A DNA stretch of 64,000 nucleotides, taken from contig JAKMXF010000077.1 in the NCBI GenBank assembly GCA_024704765.1, forward strand, positions 387,220-451,219. The letters are read 5' to 3'. A program made the position numbers and the translations under genes. Shown here piece by piece: positions 1 to 12,214 of this stretch (positions within the stretch are counted from its first letter, which is position 1; each line of letters opens with the position of its first letter). The DNA comes from Oopsacas minuta. Lineage: Eukaryota > Porifera > Hexactinellida > Lyssacinosida > Leucopsacidae. The notes beneath the pieces were generated by a model. The model was not told the DNA's origin and did no database searches. It worked only from the letters and a program-made list of their open reading frames with translations.

Positions 1-269
1 GTATAAAACGTGGTAGTATTTTACAAAATATAAAGCCCATTCAATAACTTTGTTGAAGAGAATGAAGTATTTCATATTATTTGGCATAAATATTCCAATT
101 ATACAACTTATAAAAGAAATTATTTAGTCTCTATCATCTGCTATCAGCAAAGGGAACTAAAATAATGGATTAAAAACAAATAGCCAACAAATATATACAA
201 GGTAGATTTACTTAATCTCTCACATCCTCCAATTATTAATGACATGAATAGATTTAATGAAATGTAGTA

Positions 270-562
270 CAGTAGATGCCTGATATAAGAACCCCGGTTA
301 TACGAACATGCCGGTTGTAAGAACCATAACTCGATATACCGAATCTTTTGTATCTTAATCCATTGAATGTTTACCGAATATAAGAAGATTCCATGTTGGT
401 AATAAGAACATGCTGGATGAAAGAACCTTCTCCAGAAAACGATTCTCATATATTTCTGTAGATTTTATGCCGGTTATAAGAACATGTTATTATAATCGGA
501 ATGGCGCATAAAAGAACACTATGTCCATTTCTCGACGATGTTCTTATAGCCGGCCTTGACTG
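270..562. repeat. pogo/Tigger-like MITE, 293 bp
   Basis: The unit begins CAGTAGATGCCTGATATAAG and ends with the imperfect reverse complement (GGCCGGCTATAAGAACATC read inward from the right end). A TA dinucleotide flanks each side (268-269 and 563-564), as expected for a pogo/Tc1 target duplication. The interior repeats a motif close to CCGGTTATAAGAACATG about six times (near 294, 311, 391, 408, 471 and 497). It has no coding capacity, so it would depend on transposase supplied elsewhere. The superfamily call rests on TIR style and TA flanks only. Confidence 0.65.
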
Positions 563-1270
563 TATATAATAATAGGATATAATTTGAGTCACAGGCATAT
601 ATATGTAACAAAATAACTTTCTAGCTAGTTGTGCGGGTCTAAACATATCAATTTTTGAATGTATAATAGAAGTATATATACCAAACAAATTTAAAGTTCG
701 CACCAATAAATGCCCCAATACGATTCTGGAGATAATACCTTGCACAATGCAAAAATCGTCCTCTAAATAGTATTAAGTTTAGATGTTCGTAAATTAGATA
801 TATTAATACTCATGATTATATAAGCTTTAATAAAATTCCACCCCTTAAGTTACAATTGCTAAAAACACAACAATGAAACTTGATCAATTTTTCAACCGAA
901 GAAAAAGATATTCAGATCAACAGAAAGACGATGACTTTCGTTACCCATTACAACCAATTACTTGTAATTTATAATGAAATTACGTATTTCTAGTTTGAAG
1001 ATATGCTTTCACAATGAGATTATCGAAATAATATTTCAAAGTAGTTGCTCACTGTGTATTATACAAAGGGCATAGAGAAGGTATGTAAAACGCCATATTA
1101 GGCAACCCTGACCAATGATAATGAGCATAGTTGGGCCGATCATCAATAATCATTTTATAGCGATTAGCTTAAGGAAGAATAATTAATGCTCATCATTGAA
1201 AAATGACTGTGATATAGTTTAACAATGCATATCACAGTATACCTTCGATTCCCTATACCATCTAGTTATA
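563..1270. other. Unassigned AT-rich spacer
   Basis: I see no gene, RNA or clear repeat between the MITE and the maT-like element. The reading frames are short and resemble no known protein. Confidence 0.5.
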
Positions 1271-1297
1271 CAGGGTGACAAATAAGTTCTGTCCCAT
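1271..1297 (+). repeat. Left terminal inverted repeat of the maT-like element
   Basis: 27 bp, identical to the reverse complement of 2554-2580. It directly follows a TA target dinucleotide. Confidence 0.93.
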
Positions 1298-1432
1298 ATG
1301 TTTGATGTAGTGTAGTTCCTTATTAAAGAACCAGATTAAACAGTTATAGTGTAAGATAAGTAACAATGTATATATTTAAGGTATTCAATGGTAATCTGTA
1401 CACTCTGAACAAGCTAAAAGATTCTAGGCAAA

Positions 1433-2474
1433 ATGGAGAAGAATAGGGTGGCTATTGTTAAATTATATTTGCAAGGGAAAAGCCAAAGCGAAATATTGAA
1501 GATTCTCAATTTCCCCAAGTCGCGCAGGAAATTGATATATCGTACTATTAAAAGATATAAGGACACTGGTAGTACCTCAGACAGGCAGAGAAGTGGACGT
1601 CCAATATCTGCGACCACTACCCAGAAGAGAAAGGTTATCCGTAGTCGGATTCAGCGAAATCCGTAACGTTCGATGCGAAAAATGGCGCTAGAACTCAAAA
1701 TATCAAGAGAATCGGTCCGAACAATTGTGAAGAGCGATATGGGCCTATTTCCTTACAAAAAGAGGAAGGTTCACTTTATTTGCCACAGATTAAAGAAAAG
1801 AGACTAGCCAGGAGCAAGGCCTTACTCGCCCGGCTCGCAAGTTTTGGCCTTGATGAAATTTTATTCTCGGATGAGAAATTATTCACGGTCGAGCAGGCGC
1901 ACAATCGTCAAAACGATCGAGTATTGTCTCTTCTCCATCTTCCATACCACAAGAGTATCGATGCGTCCAAAGAGTTCAGCATCCTCAGTCAGTGATGGTT
2001 TGGGCGGGGGTGTCCGCAAAAGGCCGTACCCCACTGGTTCTCATCCCACCGGGCGTAAAAATAAACGCTGTTAAATATCAGGAGCTCGTTTTAGACCCAA
2101 TAATGAGAGGCCTTGGTAAGACCATGTTCGATAATCGTCCATTTTTATTCCAGCAAGACGGTGCGCCAGCCCACACAGCGAAAGTCAACCAACAGTGGTT
2201 ACGAAACAATATCCCAGACTTCATCTCCAAGGAGGAATGGCCTCCTTCCAGCCCAGATCTCAACCCGATGGACTTCTCGTTGTGGTCAATATTGGAGACA
2301 AATGCGTGCACTACTTCCCATAAGAGTATCAAGTCTTTAAAAACGTCTTTATCCCGAGAATGGGCAAAAATCCCGCAGGAAAAGTTGCGCGCCGCTGTCG
2401 AGTCCGTCCCCAAGCGGCTAAGAGCTGTCATCAAAAAGAAAGGGGGCTATATCGAACAATTGAATATATTATGA
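1433..2474 (+). pseudogene. Tc1/mariner DD37D transposase, three-frame relic
   Basis: The product would bind the element's TIRs and catalyse cut-and-paste at TA sites in the nucleus. The frame opens at ATG 1433 (MEKNRVAIVKLYLQGK) with a helix-turn-helix and a linker reading SGRPISATT. It is interrupted by a TAA at 1664-1666 (after RIQRNP, where a relative continues into RSMRKMA), then needs a frame change near 1760 and another near 1928. The catalytic landmarks survive: D1 in FSDEKLF, D2 in QQDGAPAHT and D3 in SPDLNPMDF, with 37 residues between D2 and D3. The C-terminus KKKGGYIEQ ends at 2474. About 340 residues would be expected across the three frames, normal for the family. The stop and two frameshifts make it non-functional. 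The family is certain; the DD37D label rests on my residue count. Confidence 0.92.
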
Positions 2475-2553
2475 ATCTATATTTAGTTTGCTAAGTTATA
2501 GCATAATTTCAAGTCAATATCTTAGTTCATAGCTTAGTTATAATAAATTTTCA

Positions 2554-2580
2554 ATGGGACAGAACTTATTTGTCACCCTG
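2554..2580 (-). repeat. Right terminal inverted repeat of the maT-like element
   Basis: 27 bp, the exact reverse complement of 1271-1297, followed by TA at 2581-2582. Confidence 0.93.
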
Positions 2581-2582
2581 TA

Positions 2583-5500
2583 CACTTAAAATTTCGATGT
2601 TCGAATAAGTGAAATTCTCGGTAAACTCAAATAATGTAGTTCCTTATATGAAATTCTCTATTCAGGAAAATATGTGAAAGTGAGAATTAGGAATTTGGAA
2701 TATTTGAAAAACGTATTTAGAACAATGGGGAATTAGACTGATCAAGAAATACAATAGGATCATAATATAGTGCAATACGATTGCGCTTTAGGAGAGATAT
2801 TTCGAGACATAATATAATACGAATTTTAGATCCCAATTAATTATAATACACCTAGTAAGATGTACTCATAAAATACCATAATTTCACAATAATTATACAG
2901 TTCTTGAAATATCAGAAACTTACGTGGTAAGAATGTAGAATTTCTGTTTTTCTGAATGTTGCTCTTAGCAAAATGACAAGGAACATCTTGAGAAGGGATA
3001 GAAATACAATCAAGAGCCTAAAGTACAGTGAAAGGTATAGCATTATATATGACAAAATTCAGCTGTTTCCTCATGTTTGGCGCGAAATATCAAAATACAA
3101 TGTGTACTAAATATCAGTATTGCATATTTAATGATGATTTAATGGTATTATTTCATCGCAATGTTCTTAAACCGTAATCATATTTGGGAAATATGGACAA
3201 TGGAAAAAGGGTATTAAAATTTGTATATTCACAAAGAAGTAAACAGATTTCTAAACAAATTATGTGAAATCGACTGATGGATAGTTGGTAACTTTTGATC
3301 TAATTGTGATTACATTTTTCAATAACAAATAGGGTTATCGACATAGTAATTGCCTAAAGAATGTTAGTACAATGGGCAAATAAACACGTGTGAAAATTTG
3401 ATTATTATCCATCGTATATGAATCAGTATTTGCACTACGATTACATATAAATGAAATAGTTTTAATTTTTCTCAAACAATCACAAGAAATTCCACTAACA
3501 AAATACATGTTTTGTGGTTATATTTTCGAACATAATTCACTTTTAGGGACGACGTGCCACCATTAACTGAAGTGGTAACCAAAGGAAACGTATTCATCGA
3601 TATGTCACTTACAAACACATTGTATGTACAATACCTGGCCCCAAGGTACTGGAAAATCTTATTACTTGCTATGCGAGTGTCGCTATGTGAGAATATGTTA
3701 AATATTCTGTGGATATCACAAAAAGTAAAGAAAATAGTCTATTCATACTGTAAATCATACATTTCTTTTCTAAATTATTGAAAGATCTATAGTTTCTGTA
3801 AGTAAATGGCATGCATAATTATCCAATGCAATTGTGGCAAGGTGTTCCAATACTCTTTGCAAGTGTACAAATTTAGAACATGAAAGCACATTATGTGTAT
3901 AATTAGTGGCTACTAACGTGTAATGTCGAACAAGGGATTACTAGTTAAGGTCAGGACAAATTTTGAAGATGGGATGTTGTCATATGTCCAATACATTCTG
4001 GCACTTTCCAATTGATAAAAGGGGTTGAAGTGATAACATGAAAGAAGATTAATTTTACACTGATAACAAATATCATATTAGCAAAATTGGATAAAATATA
4101 TATTGTCGTGGTAATCTCGATTTAAACACCTTCAAAATGTTTCGCGCAATTGGTCAATTGAGTTCGACACGATGGATATTGAGTTGGGGCTATACACAAA
4201 ATGAATTACACTGGATCCTCAATAGTGTAGTCTCTATAAAAGGGAACTCCTAAAAGCGTCAAATTTGGTCCATTTAAATATATTTCCATTCAAACGAACA
4301 TCCAAAGATGGAGGAGTGGTGATTGGTTGTAACCTAAGAGAAAGATATATGTCTTATTACATAGAAATTTACCTCTAAAGGCGCGGAATTCGACAATAAA
4401 TTTTCATGAATAATTATTAAGCATTTATCGTGAATATGAATTAGTATTAAGTTTCTCAGTAGAAAATTTCTAACAATTTTTCATGTTAAACCTACAAGGT
4501 TGGGGCATATTGTATCTATCAAATATCATTGAATAACAGACGTTGCAGGAAATTGCTATTCATATTGACTCAAAATAACTGGATAAGGAATTTACACTTG
4601 AAATGTGTATATGAGGAATGAACCATATTAGGAGATTCTGGATCTGGACCTTCCCCCAATTATAGAGGTCCCACTGAAATTCTCTAGTGGAACACCATCA
4701 GAAAGTTTGAAATATCAATGGATAATGAATGATAGTCTCCTGGAACATATCGACTGGAAAATTTCTGTATCTAACGAATCGAATATTTATCATACAACAA
4801 TTTGGGCAACATAAATTTTTGATCATTACTTGTATTTTAATTGCTGTGATTTCTTCACAATAGCAAAATATTGCTCCAACTTTTCAAGATATAATTTTTC
4901 AAGAGCTTCGAAACTTATGTTTATGAAATGGAGTTCAAACCAGATGATCATTATGATTATTTTATTACTTTAAATATTGATCTCGGAATTAATGCGTTGA
5001 AACTAGGAAATTCTTAGAAGTATATATTCCTGTAAATCCATGTTGAGAGCAAATCCCTTCAAAGATTCAATTTGATCTAAGCAACAAAGTCACCAACCTT
5101 TTTATGCGACAATATTTTAGGAATGTGTTATCCCTTGTCTCTAAAATGATCTGTACGCTAATTCAAAAACGAGCCAACTTTGGTATCGAGTATGATTAAA
5201 CATATTCATTTTGAAATGATAGTTATATAAGTAAGTCATACAAGAGATCGAAGAATGACATACATTAGAAAATAAATGCTTACTAGACACATTTGTTAAA
5301 ATGAAATATCTTGCATATCATGGTTGAATATTTGTAGTTTAACAAATATCAAATACATGTATTCGGGCAACAAACTACTTTCTGCAATATAGAACTCAGA
5401 AGGAATTTGTTTATTGGTCAACACATCCTTAATCCAAAATTCCAAAGCTACTATTAAGCCATATGTTCAGTACGGCCAGTGGTGCAGTCCTCAATATTAT

Positions 5501-5740
5501 ATTTGGTGATAAAGAATATTTTAAGTAATATTGATTCAGTAAACTCCGCAATCCACTTTAACCAAACAATTTTAGTATTATAGAATGTAAATAATCATTA
5601 GAGAGTGTTAGAATCGATTTCTAGGTCGCTCTTGCCATTCTATAGTACATCCCTGAGCAAGTTTATAAATTGTGAAATTCATCTTATGAATTTTTCACGT
5701 GTCTTGAATTTTTGAAGGGCGATGTGACACAGCCCAAGTG
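2583..5740. other. Long AT-rich stretch without recognisable genes
   Basis: Stop codons are frequent in all six frames. The only longer frame (3554-3781, plus) resembles nothing I know. I found no tRNA-like B box, splice-flanked coding exon or terminal inverted repeat here. Confidence 0.45.
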
Positions 5741-5744
5741 CCCG

Positions 5745-5930
5745 TTGATAGTACGGCTCATAATATGCTAAATCGCCCTAGCGTTAGTATGGTCAAGTGG
5801 CCAGAAACAGTACAATACGATGTTAAATAACTACGGGTAACCGGGAAATACGTTCAAGCGGCATAATCGGGTGACAATAGCCTGGTGCCAATGTGACCCT
5901 ATTAGGCGGAGTCTATTAGAAACGACAGGC
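5745..5930 (+). repeat. Diverged dispersed repeat, copy A
   Basis: This part is richer in G+C than its surroundings. Its right half resembles the reverse complement of about 55650-55800: both contain TGTGACCCTATT followed by a GGCGG/TGCGG tail, preceded by ATAGCCTG and an AATCGGG/ATTCGGG block. Boundaries and class are unresolved. Confidence 0.4.
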
Positions 5931-5999
5931 AACTCCGGAATAACAAATTTACATTTATTTAACTAATTATCAATTGATCGAAATAAAAATACATCAAGT

Positions 6000-6085
6000 T
6001 AAAGTGAGGAAGCGCAGCTCCCCCTACACTACGCCCCTGAGTATGCCATAGGGGATTGGACCCCTAGCTTTGTGGAAATCGATGT
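6000..6085. other. Local GC-rich patch
   Basis: The stretch around AAGCGCAGCTCCCCC and TACGCCCCTGAGTATG is far richer in G+C than the kilobases on either side. It contains the near-palindrome GGAAGCGCAGCTCCCC. No reading frame or TIR explains it. It may be the edge of an old retroelement or satellite fragment, but nothing proves that. Confidence 0.35.
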
Positions 6086-7094
6086 AACCCTTATTTGATA
6101 AATCTTTACAAAGCACATCAAGATTAAGCGTACCAAAGTGCGCTAAATCATTCACATATATTATACGTATTTCGCCACCAGCAAATACCAACTACATAAA
6201 CAATCCAGCAACAATAACCTATTAATTGCTGCGACGAAACGATGAATCACATATATACAGGAACACTCGGGAATCCAAATCTCGTTTCTCCGATCCCTAG
6301 GAATTGAAAATTTCCGAATATTCATACAAGTTTTGGAAACATTCTAAAATGAAAATTAATAACTCCATCCAATTCGAATTTAACCATATGCATATGTATA
6401 TGGTCAAACAATATTACGCGTGTTGACAGCCTTGCTATAATTTGTATAACTTTCGATAAAATGTTTCTCTAATCCGAACAATTTCACAAATCAGAACTTC
6501 TTAACTTATAATTGGAACAATCAGGTTAGCTAGGATGTTATATTCAAACAAATGGACTCAGAATATCTGTACATATTCACACAAGTAATAAGATAGCCAT
6601 GATCGTGAATGAATGAGGAACTGGAAGACCCACAGGGCTGACTTTTGGCAAACAAGGATATTTTTTGGCTGGCTCGGATATTTAGAGTGACAGAAGAATA
6701 TTCACACGTTGGACGAAATGATGTCATAATTAGATAATCGAAAATTGACATTACAATCCACTGCTCAGACAAAATTTGTGTTTGATGTGGAATATCAAAC
6801 TCCAATCGGCCTTGATAATGCGTACTCATCATGGAATAATTTCGTCATCATGACAGTCAAAATATCAAATAATCTAATTTTTTAATGATAGATACGTAGT
6901 GTCGAGTATTACGACAGAAAGCTAAGTAGCAAGTTTTGTGTTCCCAGAGAATACTAATAACAGATATAAAATTGAGTTACCGGATGTTAATAGTGCACAC
7001 ATATATCACCAATTACATCCATACAATTAAAACGCGATTAGGCTATGTGATTACGTTGCGTCTGTATGGTCCACTTCCATCACTTTACTGTACC

Positions 7095-7650
7095 GACGTC
7101 CAGATGGAAAGCCCTAAGTCCTATGTCTAACGAACTTAAAGATACTTAACCGGACGTCTAGATGTTGAACCGGAAGTCTAAATCCTTAGTCGGTGATACT
7201 GATACATACTCGGTGTCCTGATGCGAAACCAGATATCCCATTAGGAAGAAGGATGTCTAGTTGCGCATCGGGAAGGAGACTCACCAAAAGACCAATTGCA
7301 TCATTTGTTTACCCTAATTCCTGTTAGAATCTGGGTTGTTACAACTTTAAATTAAAAAGTTTCTGAGAATACATATACTCTTGTATGGATATCACAGGTT
7401 CTGATAAAGTTGTATTCGAATCTATTTTCACTTATTGTTTTTCTTACTATACATATATGTACAGTCCGAGTGTCCAAACACGTCCGATGCTTACCCAGAA
7501 GTTTTAGATATAACCAGGCCTCCCGAAGCTTAACTTGTCGTCTGGTTACAAAACAGGACAGATTGTGCATCTGACCGGGTGATATACAAATGGGACTTCG
7601 TTAATCTGAACACAGACGAACAGTCAAAATTGGCTCGACTTAGCCGGAGT
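7095..7650. repeat. Degenerate tandem repeat, period about 20 bp
   Basis: Successive units of 19-22 bp share a loose core AGTCCTGATGCTTAACCGGA. Examples are ACGTCTAGATGTTGAACCGG near 7154, AGTCTAAATCCTTAGTCGGTG near 7175, GTCCTGATGCGAAACCAGAT near 7215 and TCCGATGCTTACCCAGAA near 7473. Two blocks are visible (about 7095-7280 and 7465-7650), with a less regular stretch between them. The alignment is by eye. Confidence 0.5.
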
Positions 7651-7654
7651 TAGC

Positions 7655-8825
7655 ATTAACCTAAGTGATTAAGTGAAAAAAATTGTAGGGGCAAGATATT
7701 AGTAGAATCGATATTCGTCTTATCCAGAAATTAGTAGAAACCGTGTTCGTAAGAACAAGAGCCGCATGATCTTTGAAATATCACACTATTTGCCACTGCT
7801 CAGCCAATGTACATGATAGAAATTTGAATTTTTGAATCAAAAGCACCAAAAATGCTACATGTTCTGATGCCATGATAATCTCAATATACAAAATCATCAT
7901 AGAATAACTACGTTATCATTACTCTGGAAAAGTGGAATATTCTAGATTTTAGGATAAATTGATATTAATCGAGGAACGTAGTGCCGGGATTCATATCAAA
8001 ACCAGCGGAGTTGCTGTACTGTGACGAGAGAAAGCATAATAAATCTTTTAGACTGAGCATGGATATATTTTCGAAATTTGTCACATATTTTTGGGCTTGA
8101 AGCACGAAGTGCCAAGGGTATTGGGTCACTCAGGGATCAAACCCTGAATAATGTTGGATAAATCTGACAGCATATTTGAAATCTGAACTACACCAGAGAT
8201 CTCATCATGTATACATTCGGAAAATTTCAGCTGAGTTATGATCTCTATCAAATTATTACCAATTATCCAAAAGTTTTACTTTTGGCAGAGACAAGTGAAG
8301 ATTCAAAGAAAAGATTTCAAAATCACATACACGACCAAATTTCCCATGAAACTACAAATTCAAAGTTCGTACTGCATTTTTGTTTATTACAAAAATGTAT
8401 TTCATGGTGTCTCGCAACATACGCTACTTTTGTATCAAGGGGTAAATTTTTAATAGAGATAATAAATAAGCTCAAGATTTTCAGTATATGTAGAAAAATG
8501 GGATCTATGGTATTCAGAGTATATTTTCCAAAAAAGCTTTCAGATTGCACTAGATGACAATAATTGTTTGATATGTTTTAACCCAAATTGCCCCCCCCAC
8601 CCTCGTAAACAGATAATGCGCCCCAATGTCAGTGATGACTTGTCTTGTTTGTATAGCATATCAAAGTATTTTGAGGTTGTGTACCTAGTTGTCAATTGTG
8701 AAACAAATGCAACCATAAAACCAATAATCTTTACAATTCATCACATTTTAATAGGTTTGTTTTACATTATGGATCCCATGAATACGAGTGTATTGTAAAG
8801 TATCTCAAGTCTCGAGAATTTGTTT
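7655..8825. other. Unassigned spacer before the integrase relic
   Basis: A 116-codon open frame (8207-8557, plus) lies here, but it has no recognisable motif and its length is within chance expectation. If the integrase relic belonged to a complete retroelement, reverse transcriptase and RNase H should lie here; I found neither. Confidence 0.4.
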
Positions 8826-8829
8826 GTTA

Positions 8830-9930
8830 TACAGAAAAATGAAGTAGATGATGTACTCAAAGAGGTACATGACCACTCTGGCCATCAATGGGCTCGATAT
8901 ATATATATAATAGCGAAAGATCGAAACTTTGGTCTAGCATGTTGAAAGATAGTACAGAATATGTACAAGCTTCCATAGCTTGTTTTATAAATCAGTGAAC
9001 CCTAAAAGTCCAAGAAATCCTCTAAAACCTCTTCCACTTATGAATAAAGTTTGGTTCAGCGTTGGTATGGATCTCACTGGTACACTTATTGAATCTAATA
9101 GGTATATAAATATATTAACAGTAATCGACCATTTCACGCACTGATTAGAGATCCCAGCCTCGAATAAAGGAGTAAAAAGAAGTCGCGAAGGATGTATTCT
9201 CCATCTATTGCAGACAAGGGGCACAAGTCCAAATAATTATGTGATAACGTGACTGCATTCCCAAACAAATTACGCAATGAGTCGCATGAATTATATAATT
9301 GCAAACTAATCCTTTCCTCCCTGAAAATCCTCAAACCAATGGATTAGTGGAATCATCCAACATGCCCTTAAAAGCTCCCTCATACAAATTTCGAAGGATA
9401 AAAAAGAAAATGGTCTGATTATTGGGAAAATCTTACTTTTTCCCAGAATATAAGGCCCCGAGAAACAACGAAATGCTCAGCTTTCGAACAGATGCACGGT
9501 TTTCGTGGGCCCCGACCCCCAATCCAAGCAGAGAGTCTTGCAGCAGTGTATACTAATGCTCTGAGAATTCATCCTGGAAGGATCCGCAAAAAATGAAGAC
9601 CTCGTTAAATTAACCAACTTCACACGAGAAGGTCAGATGAAAGCTCTTACACACTCAAAAAGACAATTGAAGGAGCAGCATGACAAACAACTGACCCCAA
9701 AGCGTTAAAGCTAAAGAATTTAAGAAAGGAGACAAGGTACTCGTCGAAATGTCCATCAGAAGAGAAAAGGAGGGAAGATCAACGATAAGTGGCTCGGGCT
9801 CTATCCAGTGAACAAACTAAATCCTACAAACATCCAGATCTCCAAGAATAAAAAACTATACGTGTAGAAACACGCAAAGCAAAACTATGATGAACACCTC
9901 CACTCACTAACAAACAATTATGTTTAGATA
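8830..9930 (+). pseudogene. Ty3/gypsy-type retrotransposon integrase relic
   Basis: Integrase inserts retroelement cDNA into the genome. Fragments appear in the expected order across several frames. First is an HHCC-like zinc region (VHDHSGHQ, with a damaged second Cys pair at ACIACF). Next is the catalytic core start (VGMDLTGTLIES, ILTVIDHFT), then YCRQGA. The later core reads NPQTNGLVESSN, matching the P-x-(T/A)-NG-x-x-E segment that carries the catalytic Glu. Last is a C-terminal chromodomain/GPY-like part, KWLGLYPVNKLNP. Stops and frameshifts occur throughout, so it is dead. No LTRs, gag or reverse transcriptase could be placed, so this is a fragment. Assignment to Ty3/gypsy rather than another integrase-bearing class rests on motif style. 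Confidence 0.72.
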
Positions 9931-9934
9931 GCGA

Positions 9935-11450
9935 TCTCAAGACAGCCCTATCTCCTTAAAAGGCAAAATATTTTGATCTCCCCTTCGACAAAAGATAGAT
10001 TAATTGATTCCAAAGAGGTACAACGGAAGTTTTAGATGTACTTAGTACATGTAAAGAGAGAATCATCAACTCTATCAAATATTCAGATACGATATCTTAG
10101 CTACACCTTGAACTCAATTGCAGACTTCACATTCCTTACGATGAACTACTGGAATGGAGAGCAGATAATTATCCCTCAACAAAGAACAGTGAAGATGAAC
10201 TGCTTGATTTGGACACTAAACAGGATATCTCTGAAACACTGACAACTTACTATTTGGAGGTCTATGAGATAAAGATACCCTTATATCAATAGACGTCTCT
10301 AGATATTGAGTTTTCGACAAATTGACAAACCAAAAATATTAAGTATGTAATCAAGGTCCTACTGTCAGTAGTTATGCTAGGAGTAGTCATTAACAACTCT
10401 GAATGTAATTTCTTGGGGTATAAAAGTAAGAGGGCCAATCTTTCAAAGCTACTGAGTTTTGTCGGGACTTTTACATTATAGCTTTTCAATGCTGGAGTTG
10501 TTGCCATCAATCGGAGAAAATGCTCAATTTGTCTTCAGTTTTGACATTTATTTCAAATTGTTAAACTATTCTTAACAATCAGATAGATGCAAGCTACACT
10601 TGCTTAAAGTCTAGAGACAAGAATGCCAACGTTGAACATCTATCGAGAGAATTCATGAGGATAACACTACATACTTTTCCTGAGGTTGGGCACCTTACTA
10701 CATGTGTTGATGAAAGAAGTGTTGAAGATCTTATTGTGATACCACACAAAAATTATCAGCTAGAGTATACTCTCCCTGTTTTTACTATCCACAGTGGTGT
10801 ACACTTTCATATGAAGTTTAAATATCAGGACGAATGGTATATCTATGATGTGATGGAGAGGCCGAAGATGAAAAATCTGAAAGACTAGTCAACTCTCTGT
10901 TCTGCGAACGGATAAGTTGCGCCATTTACATGTGACTAATGTGATAGCAGGAAAAACTTAGGATAGACTGTATCTATGCGTAGAACTTGTACAGTAAATT
11001 CAATAGTTTTTTGAATCAATAATCATGTTGTTAGTAACTACTAAAGCGGTTCGTTTGTTTACGCTACGCGATTGCGGACACTTCGTGCTCGTACCCGGTC
11101 CATACTTCAATATGGAGGAAGTCGCCTCTGAGAATTCAAATTTATAGAATTCTGTACTAAGTACTTGTGAACAACGTAGAATGTTATTGAAAATAACATA
11201 TTCGGAATGAGCATACCAGATTACTCTATAATACAGTTTCTGGGAGTATTTTGAATTCAATATATTTTGTGTACTATAAATTAAAACAATGCTAAATTTA
11301 CATATGATAAACTCAAAACAGCGAAATTCTGATCCAGCATATTGATAATTATTAGTCAAGTTATGTTAAATCTGTTTAACACACTAAATACGTATAGAAC
11401 AACACACAATTGTTCTGCAAAAATGATTCAAAATGCAACGAATTAACATA
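9935..11450. other. Unassigned region downstream of the integrase relic
   Basis: A frame near 10341-10418 (plus) reads as a basic residue followed by a hydrophobic run (VIKVLLSVVMLGVVI), like a signal peptide. Further on, a 77-codon frame (10655-10888) resembles nothing I recognise. Either could be degraded 3' sequence of the retroelement or chance. Confidence 0.3.
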
Positions 11451-11451
11451 T

Positions 11452-11632
11452 AATAGAACTCGTTAATACGTACACCAAGGGACCGTTGAGATTTGTACGC
11501 CTTATATAGACTACATATTAACCGGTGTGAAAACAATCGGATATCCATTGTATGGACTATAATTGTGTAAAATTGTGTTCGTCTTAACCGGAAATTCGTA
11601 TTACATGTGTTCGTATTAATGAGGATTCACTG
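11452..11632. repeat. Small pogo-like MITE, about 180 bp, left end eroded
   Basis: The left side reads TAGAACTCGTTAATACGTAC. The right side, read inward as reverse complement, is CAGTGAATCCTCATTAATAC, followed by TA at 11633-11634. The paired CTCGTTAATACG / CCTCATTAATACG termini match the style of the elements at 270 and 36214. The first few bases of the left end have decayed, so its position is approximate. Confidence 0.5.
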
Positions 11633-12158
11633 TATATATTATTCACTCTGATAAGTTAGCCAGTGTGCGTGATACAAAAACGATCAATCATTATCACATA
11701 ACATGACAAGTCATCATTACCTATGGGAGGCATTATTTGTAGAGGTGGTGGCAATATTTCACATAAACGATGGATATTTGATCATGGCCGCAGGGCAATT
11801 TCTGTCAAAACAGATACACGAGTATAATTCAGGAATTCTCATATAATAATGGAAATTTTAAGACACGAAATTACACAAGACAACATTGGCGTGTTTTTGA
11901 GTCACACTGGAACTTGCCAACTAGTAGATTATAACAAATCTATGAACAATTGAGCAATCTCGTTTTTAACCTATCATTATAAATGCAGGAATGAGAATGA
12001 AAATATTATAGACCTGAATAACTTTCAATTAAGAATATTTTGAAAACATTTCCCAATTATGGAAAAGATGACGTCATTCATAACAAAATATTTTGTGAAG
12101 ACCGATAGTATCATTCTATAATACATCAGATAAAATCCAAGTATTAATATTGGATGAA

Positions 12159-12210
12159 CAAATATACCCACAATCCGAATAGTTAAATATTTGGATTGTA
12201 GGTATATTTG
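12159..12210. repeat. Inverted repeat, 21-bp arms, 10-nt loop
   Basis: Arms 12159-12179 (CAAATATACCCACAATCCGAA) pair with 12190-12210 at 19 of 21 positions, around an AT-rich loop. It could fold as a stable RNA or DNA hairpin or be a fold-back remnant. No coding frame crosses it. Confidence 0.6.
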
Positions 12211-12214
12211 TCTA

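Larger units (their letters stand above)
1271..2580 (+). mobile_element. maT-like (Tc1/mariner, DD37D) transposon, full length but inactive, 1310 bp
   Basis: Both ends are intact. A perfect 27-bp terminal inverted repeat occupies 1271-1297 and 2554-2580, starting CAGGGTGACAAATAAG, and a TA lies immediately outside each end (1269-1270, 2581-2582). One broken transposase frame fills the interior on the plus strand. The spacing between the second and third catalytic aspartates is 37 residues, which in Tc1/mariner nomenclature places it with the maT-like DD37D group. Relatives in this window share the TIR core AAGTTCTGTCCC: a truncated copy from 23918 and a lone end at 26771. Confidence 0.92.

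Noticed and set aside
8207-8557. 116-codon plus-strand frame upstream of the integrase relic
   Set aside because: No reverse transcriptase or RNase H motif; overlapping frames on both strands are equally open.
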